DNA from: UBA1413 sp964650525
GTDB taxonomy: Bacteria; Bacteroidota; Bacteroidia; Bacteroidales; Prolixibacteraceae
Assembly (NCBI GenBank): GCA_964650525.1
Contig: CAZYUA010000002.1
Coordinates: 124,001-188,000, forward strand
Length of the DNA: 64,000 nt
Direction of reading: 5' to 3'
The notes beneath the pieces are model-generated. The model saw nothing but the letters and a program-made list of their open reading frames with translations. It was not told the origin of the DNA and searched no databases. The first letter of the stretch is position 1. Every line of letters starts with the position of its first letter. Shown here one piece after another: positions 43,679 through 53,903 of the stretch. The position numbers and the translations under genes are program-made.

Positions 43679-45607
43679 ATGAAAAAGACATTTACTTCTA
43701 TTTTCCTGTTTCTCACGATTCTGGGCCTTCATGCGCAGGATATAAACATTTCATTCCAGTCTAAGGAGACCGGCACCCCCATTGACAGTGTTCAGATCAC
43801 CAACCAGAAAACCGGACAAATGGTGACTGTTCCGGGAAACGAAACCCTTGTTCTGAAGAACACTACCGGACTGAAACCTCTCCCGGCGGGCCAGGGGACA
43901 GAGACCCTATTCCCCAATCCGTCTTATGGTGTAGCAACCGTTCGTTTTTCCGTTGCAAAGAGGCAGGAAGTCTCGGTCAGATTGTATAATATGGCCGGAC
44001 AGTTGCTCAGCATGGTGCAGCAGGAAGCAAGCCCCGGAGATCACCTATTCACTGTCAGATATCCTCAGATGGGATGGTATACGGTGACGGTCATGAAAGA
44101 CAACAGTTCCCTGACCTTCAAGGCAGCCTGTGTGGGCGTCGGCTTACAGGAAACCCGGATATCCTATGCCGGTAGTGAAAGCCCCGGAAAGATAAAAAGT
44201 GCAACCGTCAGTAAGACCCTGGATTTTTCGCAGGGCGACATTCTCCAGTTCCTCTTTTCGTCCGGATTGAACAAAACCGTCATAGCAGATTCTCCTAAAG
44301 GGGATAAAACGTATACGGTTGGATTTTTTGAGTGTAAGGATCCGGATAAGAACAGTTATCCTGTTGTTCAAATTGGAACCCAGTGGTGGATGGCAAAGAA
44401 TCTTGCCTACCTGCCATCGGTAAATCCATCAACTTTGGGATCAAATACGACGCCTTATTATTATGTTTACGATTATTCGGGCACTGATGTGGCTGCTGCA
44501 AAAAATAATCCGAATTATGCCACCTATGGGGTTTTGTATAACTGGCCGGCGGCCATGTCCGGTTCGGCAAGCAGTGATAAAAATCCCAGTGGGGTAAGAG
44601 GGATCTGTCCGGAAGGATGGCATCTGCCCAGTGATGTCGAATGGGCTCAACTTGTGAATTATCTGATTGCAAACAGCTATAATCATGATGGCACTACCAG
44701 TACAAACAAGACAGGTAAATCGGTAGCTGCCACAAATCTTTGGGTGACCTCCACTTCTTCTGGTGATGTTGGCAACGATCTTTTAAGTAATAATAAGAGT
44801 GGTTTTTCCGGCCTTCCGGGCGGTGAACGGAATCTTTTAAGCGGCAAATTCGACTCACTGAAAGAATACGGCAGCTGGTGGTCTTCCACAGAAAGCGATT
44901 CTGACCTTGCCTGGGACCGGAGCCTTTTCTTCGCATCTGGTGATTTCTCGCGCGACAATAACGCAAAAGAGGGCATTTCCAGTGTCCGTTGCATCAGGGA
45001 TGGAGAACCGGTTATTGATCCGGTTACCGTTTTTTATGAAGATTTCAGCTGGCTGAACTATGGCAGTGCAGTGCCCTACACCACCACCGGAGAAAAGCGC
45101 ATTGACCTGTGGACCCAGGAAGAAAAAGACAAAGGATGGACCAGCACGGTCAACGAGGTCAGCGGCAGCGGCACCACTCCCCTGTGTTACGCCCGTGCCG
45201 GATTTGTCAAAGTGGGAAAAACGGGCTACGGCGGGGACATCATTTCCCCGAAACTGGCAAACATCGAAGGCACGAAAAATGTAAAAGTCACCTTCAAAGC
45301 CGCGGGCTATGTCTCCTCCGGGGGAACCGTTATTGACACCAGGGTGCTGAAGATCCACATTCTGGGTGCCGGGACCGCCAGTGTTGACAGCCTGATGATT
45401 GAAAATGTACCCAACAACAAAGCCCAGGATGACGAGGGGATCGTCAATAACATCTGGGATCCGGCCAGGGCTTTCCATTTCACCATTACAGGAGCAACGG
45501 CCGAAACCCGGATCCAGTTTCTCGGAAAAGCCTGGGACCTGACCAAGGAAGCCGTGACAACCAACCGCATTTTCCTCGATGACATCAGGGTGGAGATCAT
45601 CGAATAA
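43679..45607 (+). CDS. Secreted FISUMP-domain protein
   Basis: The 642-residue protein has a signal peptide (SIFLFLTILGLHAQ). Residues about 80-150 look like a T9SS type A sorting module (LFPNPSYGVATVRFSV ... MGWYTVTVMKD) but in an internal position. Residues about 225-445 form a FISUMP domain (VVQIGTQWWMAKNLAYLP, GVLYNWPAAM, GICPEGWHLPSDVEW, WWSSTESD, SSVRCIRD). The last 180 residues are a beta-rich domain beginning VFYEDFSWLNYGSA that resembles a jelly-roll adhesion domain. FISUMP proteins are secreted and of unknown function. It stands alone between the alginate operon and the GIN lipoprotein. Confidence 0.82.
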   Translation: MKKTFTSIFLFLTILGLHAQDINISFQSKETGTPIDSVQITNQKTGQMVTVPGNETLVLKNTTGLKPLPAGQGTETLFPNPSYGVATVRFSVAKRQEVSVRLYNMAGQLLSMVQQEASPGDHLFTVRYPQMGWYTVTVMKDNSSLTFKAACVGVGLQETRISYAGSESPGKIKSATVSKTLDFSQGDILQFLFSSGLNKTVIADSPKGDKTYTVGFFECKDPDKNSYPVVQIGTQWWMAKNLAYLPSVNPSTLGSNTTPYYYVYDYSGTDVAAAKNNPNYATYGVLYNWPAAMSGSASSDKNPSGVRGICPEGWHLPSDVEWAQLVNYLIANSYNHDGTTSTNKTGKSVAATNLWVTSTSSGDVGNDLLSNNKSGFSGLPGGERNLLSGKFDSLKEYGSWWSSTESDSDLAWDRSLFFASGDFSRDNNAKEGISSVRCIRDGEPVIDPVTVFYEDFSWLNYGSAVPYTTTGEKRIDLWTQEEKDKGWTSTVNEVSGSGTTPLCYARAGFVKVGKTGYGGDIISPKLANIEGTKNVKVTFKAAGYVSSGGTVIDTRVLKIHILGAGTASVDSLMIENVPNNKAQDDEGIVNNIWDPARAFHFTITGATAETRIQFLGKAWDLTKEAVTTNRIFLDDIRVEIIE

Positions 45608-46181
45608 CCGGCTGCCTGCATAATCCCCCTCTTTACGCCTGAGCCAACAGAGGTGGAATGAATCTTACGCGACGGGTAAAGTATTGTAACCAAGCGTCTG
45701 CAATACTGTATGCGAAGGGAAAGATCCGGTCTTGCCGGAAAGACTCCTTTGATCCTGCGTCAGCCCATTTATTAACCCATGTGTCGGAAATGAACAGGCC
45801 TGGGGCAAAATGAGGGCCGAGGATTGGCTGGCAATAGCCTGGCGTATTTTCCGGCGGCAAGTCCGCTTTCGCTGGGTACGATAAATAACCACACTCATCT
45901 GTGTGTGGCTGTGACTTTACCAACCTGGCAACAGCCAAGGCCCATCCGGAATATCTCAAAGGATTTTGTACAGGCAGGAGGCTATGACCGGATCTGCAGG
46001 CACCATTCAGGATCCCGGCTGAGTACAGGAGATTTGTCCTGCAGACTGGATTCAATTCCTGATACACGGAAAACCGTAAAAACAGCTGTAAATTTACTGT
46101 AACATTATCCTATCAGGTACGTCATATAGTCATAAGATTCAAAATTACGGGTAGGGTTTTAAACACGTTACGATTATAAAA
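45608..46181. other. Intergenic region without a supported gene
   Basis: These 574 bases include open frames on both strands (for instance 45633-46067 on the minus strand), but none has a signal peptide, domain motif or sensible start. AGTATTG (45681-45687 region) and CAATACT (45701-45707) form a small inverted repeat. It could be a decayed gene or a long untranslated leader. Confidence 0.45.
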
Positions 46182-46892
46182 ATGAAATTGTCATTCCTTA
46201 TCGTTTTCATCTCCCTGGGTTTCATTATTGCGGGATGCGATGAAATTTTTATTGAAGGAAACGGGATCGTAAAAAGCGAAACCCGGAATGTTGCACCTTT
46301 TGATAGGGTGATCTCAGGAGGGGATTTTAAGGTTCTGATCACCTGTGGCGATGACTTTGATGTTTCAGTTGAAGCGGAAAGCAATCTCCTTCCCTATATA
46401 ATTACTGAGGTGAACCGGGGCAGGCTGGAAATAAGAGTAAAGGGAGTTAACAATCTGGACAATACCCTTCCGATGAAGGTTTTTGTTGTCATGCCCGTGT
46501 TGACTGGCCTTGATTTAAGTGGCTCAGGGCAGATCACCACAGGATCATTCATTTCCGATTGTGTTGATATGATGGTCTCCGGTTCGGGAAAGATTTACTC
46601 ATCTCTGGAAACAGATTCGATCGGTGTAATCGTTTCGGGCTCCGGGAATGTAGAGATAAAGGGACAAACTGATTTTGCTGATTTGCTGGTCAGCGGATCG
46701 GGTAAGATCTATTTGTATGAATTCCCGGCGAAAAAGTGTCAGGTGAAAGTTTCAGGATCAGGTAAGGTTTTTATGAATGTATCCGAATTACTGGAGGTGG
46801 TCATTTCAGGCAGTGGGGCAGTCTATTATAAAGGTCACCCGCACGTTGATTCCCATATTTCAGGATCAGGGAAAGTGGTTGACGACAATTGA
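46182..46892 (+). CDS. GIN-domain (DUF2807) lipoprotein
   Basis: The 236-residue protein has a lipoprotein signal with the Cys in IIAGC. The mature part shows the DUF2807 pattern: NVAPFDRVISGGDFKVLITCGDDFDVSVEAESNLLPYI followed by beta-helix turns with repeated VSGSGK/N motifs (six copies between about 110 and 230). Such proteins are predicted envelope beta-helix proteins, sometimes called putative auto-transporter adhesin head domains, with unknown function. It is convergent with the hybrid regulator gene, 78 bases apart, and has no visible operon partner. Confidence 0.88.
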   Translation: MKLSFLIVFISLGFIIAGCDEIFIEGNGIVKSETRNVAPFDRVISGGDFKVLITCGDDFDVSVEAESNLLPYIITEVNRGRLEIRVKGVNNLDNTLPMKVFVVMPVLTGLDLSGSGQITTGSFISDCVDMMVSGSGKIYSSLETDSIGVIVSGSGNVEIKGQTDFADLLVSGSGKIYLYEFPAKKCQVKVSGSGKVFMNVSELLEVVISGSGAVYYKGHPHVDSHISGSGKVVDDN

Positions 46893-46970
46893 CAAGGGAT
46901 TTGGAATTCATTTCCGGGTTCCGGTGATTTCAATTCTCTGATGGTTAGCAAAGGGATAAGTAGTCCGGCA

Positions 46971-49900
46971 TTAATCATGCATATTGCTTGTTTGATATTT
47001 CTTGGGTGTCATTCCATAATGCTTTTTAAACGATTTCGAAAAATAGGAATAAGAACTAAAACCCGTTTTATCAGATATATCACTGAGTGAAAAGGAACCT
47101 TCCTGAATCATTTCCGCAGCTTTTTTCAATCGGAAATTCCTTAAAAAATCGATTGGGGTCATATCCATCAATCCCTTTATTTTCCTGTAGAAACTAGCCC
47201 TGCTAAAGCCAAGGTCTTTCGCTAAATAATCAATAGTTATTTCAGGGTTGGAAAGATCCTCTTCCATTATGAAGATGAGTTTGTTCATCATTTTTTGATC
47301 ATACTCGCTCAATTTGACGGGTATGGGAATTTGTTCCTGTGTTTTTATCTGAGGCGTAGAATAATAAAGCCGAAGCTTGTTCCGGGCATTGAAGAGATTC
47401 TTGATAGTAAGCAGAAGATACTCTACATTGAATGGTTTACAGATATAAATATCTGCTCCGACTTCCAATCCTTCAATCTGGTCAAAAATGGTGCTTTTAG
47501 CAGTAAGCAGAATAACAGGGATATGGCTGAGCTCTGGATGAGATTTGATTTTCCGGCATAAATCGTAACCTGATAATCCGGGCATAAGTACATCGCTGAG
47601 TATCAGATCAGGTATTTGGTTCTGCGTAATCTCCCAGGCTTTATCGCCATCAGCTGCTTCCAGCAACTGATAATGAGGGATTAATATATTTCTAATAAAT
47701 TCAAGAAGTTCTGAATTATCCTCAACTAACAAAACAGTATACTGCTTTTTTATTCTGTTCTCAATATCTGGCGAGACGAGCTCACTATTGTCATCCGACC
47801 GTATGATATCTGGACAAAGTTTCTTCTCATTATCCGAATAGATATCTACTACGGGAAGAATGAATGAAAAAGTCATTCCCCCACCAGGTTGGTTGCAGGC
47901 AATAATCTGGCCTTTGTGGTTTTGTACCAGGTGTTTGGTATAGTGCAATCCGATGCCGCTTCCTCCATAGTCTGGTTTAAGTCCCGATGGTCCGTTAATC
48001 CTTCTATAACGCCGAAACAATTCTCCCAGTTTGCTTTCGGGGATACCTGGTCCTGAATCGGTTACTTCGACCTCAAAGAAAGTATCACTTTCTGAATCTG
48101 CAATCCCAAGATATTTTCTAGCAGCACTTGAATGATCCAAAATGTTTGTCTTTATCTGGATGGATCCATTAACAGGAGTATGCTTTAAGGCATTAGAAAG
48201 AAGATTATGCAGGATTTTTTCCAGTTTGTCTGTATCAATCCAGAAACAATAATTACTGGTATGTGGGGTGAAAACCAAAGTGATTCGTTTTTTTTCAGAG
48301 GGATATAAATAGAGCTCCTGGATACTTTGGATCAATTTAATAATATCACTCTTCTGTACCTGTAAAGACATGATTCCGTTTTCGATAATTTTGAAATCCA
48401 GGAGCTGATTGATTAATCTCAGCATACTCGCCACATTTCTGGTAATTGTACTTAAGAGTTTCCTATTAGGCTCTGACAATTCATTCTGGGTAGTCAGTTG
48501 TTCTAAAGGTGCAGAAATCAACGTCAGGGGTGTCCTCAACTCATGCGAAATGTTTGTGAACAGATTAATTTTCATGTCGGAAATTTCGTGTTCACGAAGT
48601 CTTTCATTATGTTCTATTTCAAGAAGTTGCTGGTTCATTTTTACCTTAAGGATCAAGTGAAAAAGATAATAAACGGCCGACAAAAAGGCTAAGATGTAAA
48701 ATGCTACAGCCTGCCATGTGAACCAGGGGGCTGGTTTAATTACAATCTGAATACCCGCTGGCCGCGTACTCTCAACCCCATCACGGTTAATTGCTTTAAC
48801 GTAAAAGTGATACTTCCCTGCTAAAAGATTGGAATAAGTTGCCCTTCTGAAATTACCAACATAACTCCAGTTTTCATCGAATCCCTCCAGCTTATAGGCA
48901 TAAGTAAGCTTATCTGGTGAAATGAAATTAATTCCTGAATAATCTATAGAAAAAACGGATTGTCTGTGATTCAGTGTGATATTGCTGGCGTAAGCGATAC
49001 TCATGGGCAGGGTTGAATTATCAGGCCTGGGTTGAACGCTCCGATTCAGAATCTTCAGATCCTCCAGAATTACATTGGGAGGACTTTGGACCGGCATTTC
49101 AGCCATTGGGTTAAAAAAGGTCAATCCGTGGTTTCCGGTGAAAAAAATTCTGCCATCAGAATGGGTTAGTCCTCCCTTCTCATGATATTGATTCCCCAGT
49201 GTACCATCATTGATAGAATAGTTTTTGAAAGTTCCGTTTTCCTGATCGAATTTTGAAATACCATTGGAGGTACTCATCCACAAACAACCAACCTGATCTT
49301 CCTGAAAACACAAAACATTATTATTAGGCAAGCCCTCCTCCTTGGTAAAAATCAAACAGGTGTCCTCCTCCATACATATCATCCCGTGTCCATAGCTACC
49401 CGCCCAGATCCTGCCTCGTGAATCTTCAAATAGTGTAACACAGGTTTGTGCTGCAGGCTGCGCCTTTACAGGCACTGCGATGAGCCTTGGTATGGTATCT
49501 CCCTTGGAGAACCTGAAAATACCCTCACCATAAGATGAAAATATAACTTCTCCGGAATCAAGCACCCATAAATCAGGTACATTCCCCTGATAAATCCTTT
49601 TTTGCTGACTAGTAGATGATTCACCCTGATTAATCATTATCAGCCCCTGCCAGGAACCGATCCATAAATGCCCGGAGTGATCTTCTTTCATCATCCTTAC
49701 CTGTTCGATTCCCTTTCGGGAAGACACAGTGATCTGCCCGCTCGCAGAAAATGAACCAGTAACCAGCTGGTTTGGCAGACCAATCCAGATCTTGTCTTCA
49801 GAATCTATAAATAAAGATTCTATTGGATTGTTTTCCTGGAATAATTCTGAATTCTCAGCATTAAATACCGTCACCTTTCCTGAAGGAGTATAATGATAAA

Positions 49901-51014
49901 GGCCGTGATACCGGGTGCCAAGCCATAAATTCCCGAACCTGTCTTCAACAATCCTTGTAACAAATTTGTCTTTGACAATCTTGGTTAACTGATATTCAGA
50001 ATTGAAATATTCCAGCGATTTATTCCATACTGCAAACCCCTTATCATAAGACCCAATCCAAATATTACTATTTTGGTCGGAGTAGCAGCAAAGCAGTTCA
50101 CTGGATTGAAATTCATTCAGGCGCCAAGGATTATTGTTCTCAAGAGTTTGCGAAATGATGTCATATTGAAAGAGACCCTGAGACTCAGTGCCAATGATGA
50201 GTTTTAACCGGTCTGTTTCCTGAATAAAATTTATCCGGGATTGAGCCAGCCTGGTGTCTTCCAGACAAACTGCCGGTAGCTGTTCAAAGGTTCTTGAGAC
50301 AGGATCGAAACAGACGATACCTGCATCTGTTCCTAGCCACCAGGTTCCGTTCGGATCAATATAAACCTTTGAGGTAACCTGCTTGTTCCCGGGCAAGGGA
50401 TAAAACTCCAGCAAGGAATGGTTTTTGCACAAAGCAAGCCCCTTGTTAGTTCCCATCCATAATCTCTGGGAATTATCCTCCCAGACAGAATGAACAATAC
50501 AACTAGCCGTATAAGGGAACAGAATCAGCTCATGGACAGTATCCAGCAAAGCTGGTCCGGAATGAGTGGCTGCCCAGATATTTCCAGTGTGATCCTCAAA
50601 AAAGGAATACACGTTAGATCCGTATGTTTGTTTGTTTTCGTACCTGATAAACCTGTTACGTTTAAAATCAAAACAATTGACCCCGGTTAATGTCCCCACC
50701 CAAAGCCTGTGAAACGAATCCAGGAACAATGCAAAGACCATATCATTATCCAGAGAAGTGGAATCCTCCGGATCATAGTAGTATTGATGAAACTCGTAAC
50801 CGTTATAACGGTTTAATCCATGTGACGTGGCTATCCACATATATCCCAGTGAATCCTGGCAGAAAGATTGGATATTGAGATAAGAAACCCGGGTGGATAA
50901 TTTCTGCCAATTAATGGTATCTGTATCAGCTACTTCGATGTTTTCTTTGCATGAATTCAAAAAAGCCGATAAAACAAGGGCTGCTAATAATACTTTGAAC
51001 ATAAAGGCTCTCAT
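46971..51014 (-). CDS. Hybrid two-component system regulator (HTCS)
   Basis: The 1347-residue protein joins all steps of signalling in one chain: an N-terminal hydrophobic signal with a lipobox-like FLNSC (C22), a two-bladed propeller sensor of repeated WIGTxxGL/LWIGS motifs (about 40-670), a Y_Y_Y domain (about 690-760), one membrane helix (about 768-788), a HisKA domain with phosphate-accepting His824 (NISHELRTPL), an ATPase domain with GSGIGLHYTK, a receiver domain with Asp1141 (LILSDVLMPG) and a C-terminal AraC-type helix-turn-helix (about 1245-1340). HTCS proteins sense an oligosaccharide in the periplasm and activate the adjacent PUL. It is divergent from GH78. Confidence 0.95.
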   Translation of the reverse strand: MRAFMFKVLLAALVLSAFLNSCKENIEVADTDTINWQKLSTRVSYLNIQSFCQDSLGYMWIATSHGLNRYNGYEFHQYYYDPEDSTSLDNDMVFALFLDSFHRLWVGTLTGVNCFDFKRNRFIRYENKQTYGSNVYSFFEDHTGNIWAATHSGPALLDTVHELILFPYTASCIVHSVWEDNSQRLWMGTNKGLALCKNHSLLEFYPLPGNKQVTSKVYIDPNGTWWLGTDAGIVCFDPVSRTFEQLPAVCLEDTRLAQSRINFIQETDRLKLIIGTESQGLFQYDIISQTLENNNPWRLNEFQSSELLCCYSDQNSNIWIGSYDKGFAVWNKSLEYFNSEYQLTKIVKDKFVTRIVEDRFGNLWLGTRYHGLYHYTPSGKVTVFNAENSELFQENNPIESLFIDSEDKIWIGLPNQLVTGSFSASGQITVSSRKGIEQVRMMKEDHSGHLWIGSWQGLIMINQGESSTSQQKRIYQGNVPDLWVLDSGEVIFSSYGEGIFRFSKGDTIPRLIAVPVKAQPAAQTCVTLFEDSRGRIWAGSYGHGMICMEEDTCLIFTKEEGLPNNNVLCFQEDQVGCLWMSTSNGISKFDQENGTFKNYSINDGTLGNQYHEKGGLTHSDGRIFFTGNHGLTFFNPMAEMPVQSPPNVILEDLKILNRSVQPRPDNSTLPMSIAYASNITLNHRQSVFSIDYSGINFISPDKLTYAYKLEGFDENWSYVGNFRRATYSNLLAGKYHFYVKAINRDGVESTRPAGIQIVIKPAPWFTWQAVAFYILAFLSAVYYLFHLILKVKMNQQLLEIEHNERLREHEISDMKINLFTNISHELRTPLTLISAPLEQLTTQNELSEPNRKLLSTITRNVASMLRLINQLLDFKIIENGIMSLQVQKSDIIKLIQSIQELYLYPSEKKRITLVFTPHTSNYCFWIDTDKLEKILHNLLSNALKHTPVNGSIQIKTNILDHSSAARKYLGIADSESDTFFEVEVTDSGPGIPESKLGELFRRYRRINGPSGLKPDYGGSGIGLHYTKHLVQNHKGQIIACNQPGGGMTFSFILPVVDIYSDNEKKLCPDIIRSDDNSELVSPDIENRIKKQYTVLLVEDNSELLEFIRNILIPHYQLLEAADGDKAWEITQNQIPDLILSDVLMPGLSGYDLCRKIKSHPELSHIPVILLTAKSTIFDQIEGLEVGADIYICKPFNVEYLLLTIKNLFNARNKLRLYYSTPQIKTQEQIPIPVKLSEYDQKMMNKLIFIMEEDLSNPEITIDYLAKDLGFSRASFYRKIKGLMDMTPIDFLRNFRLKKAAEMIQEGSFSLSDISDKTGFSSYSYFSKSFKKHYGMTPKKYQTSNMHD

Positions 51015-51091
51015 AAAATACTAAAGTACTAAAGACTTCCAAAAAATCAAACCACTTTACAAATGTTGATTCATTTTTACAACTCCTGAAT

Positions 51092-51125
51092 GGAAAGTTC
51101 CAAAAAAAGCCGGAAACTGCCAAAA
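51092..51125 (+). promoter_or_regulatory. Direct repeat upstream of GH78, candidate HTCS site
   Basis: GGAAAGTTCCAAAA (51092-51105) recurs as GGAAACTGCCAAAA (51112-51125), with 12 of 14 bases identical and a 20-base period, about two helical turns. AraC-type regulators commonly bind such tandem sites. A weak promoter (TTG 51147-51149, TACTTG 51171-51176) lies just downstream. Confidence 0.5.
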
Positions 51126-51216
51126 TTTGATAAAAAATCACCTGTGTTGCAAAAATATACTCTCTAAATTTACTTGCAGAGAGCAAACCGATTGATCCAA
51201 TTCATAAACAGGAGAT

Positions 51217-53898
51217 ATGAAAGTACTTGTTGTTAGTTTGTTTAGCTTGTTGTTAAGTTATTCAAATGCCCAGAATACTATAATGGTTAACAACCTGAAA
51301 TGTGAGTATTCATTGAATCCCATCGGACTGGACATTACAGATCCCCGTTTTAGTTGGTCTGTTGAATCAGAGCAAAGAGGGATTATTCAAACAACGTATC
51401 AAATTATCGTTTCCAGTTCAGAAATAATGCTTTCAAGGAATAACGGAGATGTGTGGAACAGCGGTAAAGTCTTTAGTGATGCGTCTTACGGAATTGTGTA
51501 TAGCGGACCAGAATTAATATCCAGACAACGCTATTTTTGGAAGGTTGTTGTCACAACCAATAACGGTCAGACGGTAGAATCATCTGAACCGGCGTTCTTT
51601 GAAATGGGATTATTGAAAACCCAAGACTGGAAATCCGGATGGATTGCCTATGTCCCGGGTATGCCTGGTAAAGTACTTTATTTTAAAACTTCGGTTAATA
51701 ACCAAAAACCTGTTAAGCGTGCCAGGGCTTATATTTCAGGCCTGGGATTTTATGAAATGCACATCAATAACAAAAAAGTTGGAAATCGCGTTTTGGAACC
51801 AGCTCAAAGCACGTATTCAAAAAGAGTTTATTATTCAACTTACGACGCAACAAACTACTTACAGGAAGGTCAAAATGTATTATTGGTTTCGGTTGCTCCG
51901 GGGTGGTATGGTATCCCATCTCTGAAAATTCAGTTGGAAATTGAATTTGAGGATGGAAGCCAGAACTTGGTTACATCAGACAATATGAGGCATGTTACCA
52001 CCGGGCCAGTGGTATATTCCTCAATATTCGACGGAGAAAAATATGACGCCAGACTGGAAACTCATGAATTATATCAGCCAAATGTCCCCAATGGGTTGAT
52101 GAACCAGTATTGGGCATGGGCTCATAATACTGCCGATCCGGGAGACAATATGGTTTCACAGCTCGTTGAACCCATACAAATTGTCGATACAATCGTTCCG
52201 TCCTCCATCTCCGAACCTCAACCCGGAATTTATGTAATAGATGCAGGTAGAAACCTTGCCGGGTGGGCAGCGATAAAAGTAAAGGGTAAATCCGGTGATA
52301 CTATTATCCTTAAGTTTGCTGAATCACTGTATGAAAATGGATTGATAAACCAGGAAAATCTCAGAAATGCCAAAGCGGAGGACATTTACATATTAAAGGG
52401 TGAGGGAATCGAGACCTGGAACCCGGCATTTACCTATCATGGATTCCGGTATGTTCAAGTGGAGGGATTTCCTTATCCTCCCAAAGAAGGAGATATTACA
52501 ATCCATGTCGTCCGCACAGCAGTTGAACCCGCCGGAAAGTTCAAATGCAGCAATCAGCTTTTAAACGATATACATCAGATGATTGTCAATACAGAGGCAA
52601 GTAATCTGCACAGTGTACCCACAGACTGCCCGCAGCGGGATGAAAGGATGGGATGGCTCAACGATCTGACGGTAAGAATCGAACAGGCCATTTATAATTA
52701 TGACATGTCGAGGTTCTATCCCAAGTTTATTGATGATGTGGCAGATACCCAGGATCCCGACGGATCAATCACCTGTGTGGCACCTTTTCGTTTCGGAATG
52801 CGGCCGGCAGATCCTGTTTCTGCAAGTTATCTCCTTCTGGCTTGGAAATGCTATGAGTTTTACGGAGATGTTCGTGTTGTCCGTGATCACTTTACCGGAA
52901 TGAAAGCTTGGGTGGATTTCCTATATTCCCGTACAGAAAACGGAATTGTCAATTACAGCTATTACGGAGATTGGTGCCCACCCAGGGATTTTCTGATGGA
53001 TCCCAATGGTTCAGGCGTATCACGGGATACTCCCGGCAAAATGATTTCTACCGGTTATCTCTTTTACTGTGCCAGGATTCTTTCGGAAATGGCTTCGGTT
53101 ATCGGAATAGAAGCTGATGCAGCATTGTACAAAAAAATGGCTGCTGAGATTGCCGCTGCTTTTAACCGCGAATACTGGGATAACCAGTCAGGGGGTTATG
53201 CATCAAATAATCAGGCATCGAATGCGTTTGCCTTATATTTGGGCTTGGTTGCCGGGGAAAATATTCCCCGTGTTGCCTCCAACTTAGCTGAAAATGTCAA
53301 AATGCACAACTACCATCTGACCACAGGGAACCTGTGCACAAAGTATTTATTGGAAACACTGACTGAGCATGGTTATGCTGAAACAGCCTATAAAATTGCA
53401 AATCAAACCACCTATCCCGGATGGGGATTTATGCTTTCGAAAGGGGCGACCACACTTTGGGAACGCTGGGAATATGCTACAGGTGATGCTATGAATTCAC
53501 ATAACCACCCTATGATGGGGTCTGTGGATTCCTGGTTTTATAAGTATGTGCTTGGCATACGGCCAGATATAAATCATCCTGCATTCCAAAAGTTCGTCAT
53601 TCGTCCGGTAATATTTAATGATTTGAATTTTGCGGAAGGGGAACTGAATACCGTAAAAGGGCTTATCAAAACTTCGTGGAGAAAACAAGGCAAACAACTA
53701 TTACTGGGGATTACTATTCCTGCTAATACACTTGCCAAATTGTATATCCCAGCTAAAAAGCTGACTGATATCACAGAGAACGGAAAAAATATCACTAAAT
53801 TGAAAGAGATAAAACCCTTAGGAACAGAGGATGGTAGTCTTGTTGTGGAAGTAGGATCCGGAACCTACCATTTTTTAATTAGAAATTATATACAGTGA
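51217..53898 (+). CDS. GH78 alpha-L-rhamnosidase
   Basis: The 893-residue protein has a signal peptide ending SYSNAQ and an unusually clear ribosome-binding site for this phylum (AGGAG five bases before the ATG). Domains in order are an Fn3-like N-terminal domain (about 25-130), a carbohydrate-binding Bac_rhamnosid_N region (about 145-320), a linker beta domain, the alpha/alpha-barrel (about 440-800) and a C-terminal beta-sandwich. Probable catalytic acids are Glu476 in CPQRDERMGW and Glu749 in TTLWERWE. It hydrolyses terminal alpha-L-rhamnose from a glycan in the periplasm. It is the first gene of the second locus and faces the HTCS gene. Confidence 0.93.
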   Translation: MKVLVVSLFSLLLSYSNAQNTIMVNNLKCEYSLNPIGLDITDPRFSWSVESEQRGIIQTTYQIIVSSSEIMLSRNNGDVWNSGKVFSDASYGIVYSGPELISRQRYFWKVVVTTNNGQTVESSEPAFFEMGLLKTQDWKSGWIAYVPGMPGKVLYFKTSVNNQKPVKRARAYISGLGFYEMHINNKKVGNRVLEPAQSTYSKRVYYSTYDATNYLQEGQNVLLVSVAPGWYGIPSLKIQLEIEFEDGSQNLVTSDNMRHVTTGPVVYSSIFDGEKYDARLETHELYQPNVPNGLMNQYWAWAHNTADPGDNMVSQLVEPIQIVDTIVPSSISEPQPGIYVIDAGRNLAGWAAIKVKGKSGDTIILKFAESLYENGLINQENLRNAKAEDIYILKGEGIETWNPAFTYHGFRYVQVEGFPYPPKEGDITIHVVRTAVEPAGKFKCSNQLLNDIHQMIVNTEASNLHSVPTDCPQRDERMGWLNDLTVRIEQAIYNYDMSRFYPKFIDDVADTQDPDGSITCVAPFRFGMRPADPVSASYLLLAWKCYEFYGDVRVVRDHFTGMKAWVDFLYSRTENGIVNYSYYGDWCPPRDFLMDPNGSGVSRDTPGKMISTGYLFYCARILSEMASVIGIEADAALYKKMAAEIAAAFNREYWDNQSGGYASNNQASNAFALYLGLVAGENIPRVASNLAENVKMHNYHLTTGNLCTKYLLETLTEHGYAETAYKIANQTTYPGWGFMLSKGATTLWERWEYATGDAMNSHNHPMMGSVDSWFYKYVLGIRPDINHPAFQKFVIRPVIFNDLNFAEGELNTVKGLIKTSWRKQGKQLLLGITIPANTLAKLYIPAKKLTDITENGKNITKLKEIKPLGTEDGSLVVEVGSGTYHFLIRNYIQ

Positions 53899-53903
53899 GA
53901 CAA

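Noticed and set aside
45633..46067. Minus-strand open frame of 144 codons in the gap before the GIN lipoprotein
   Set aside because: No motif, no plausible start signal, Pro/Arg/Trp-rich translation without structure; plus-strand frames overlap it equally well. Kept as an intergenic note.
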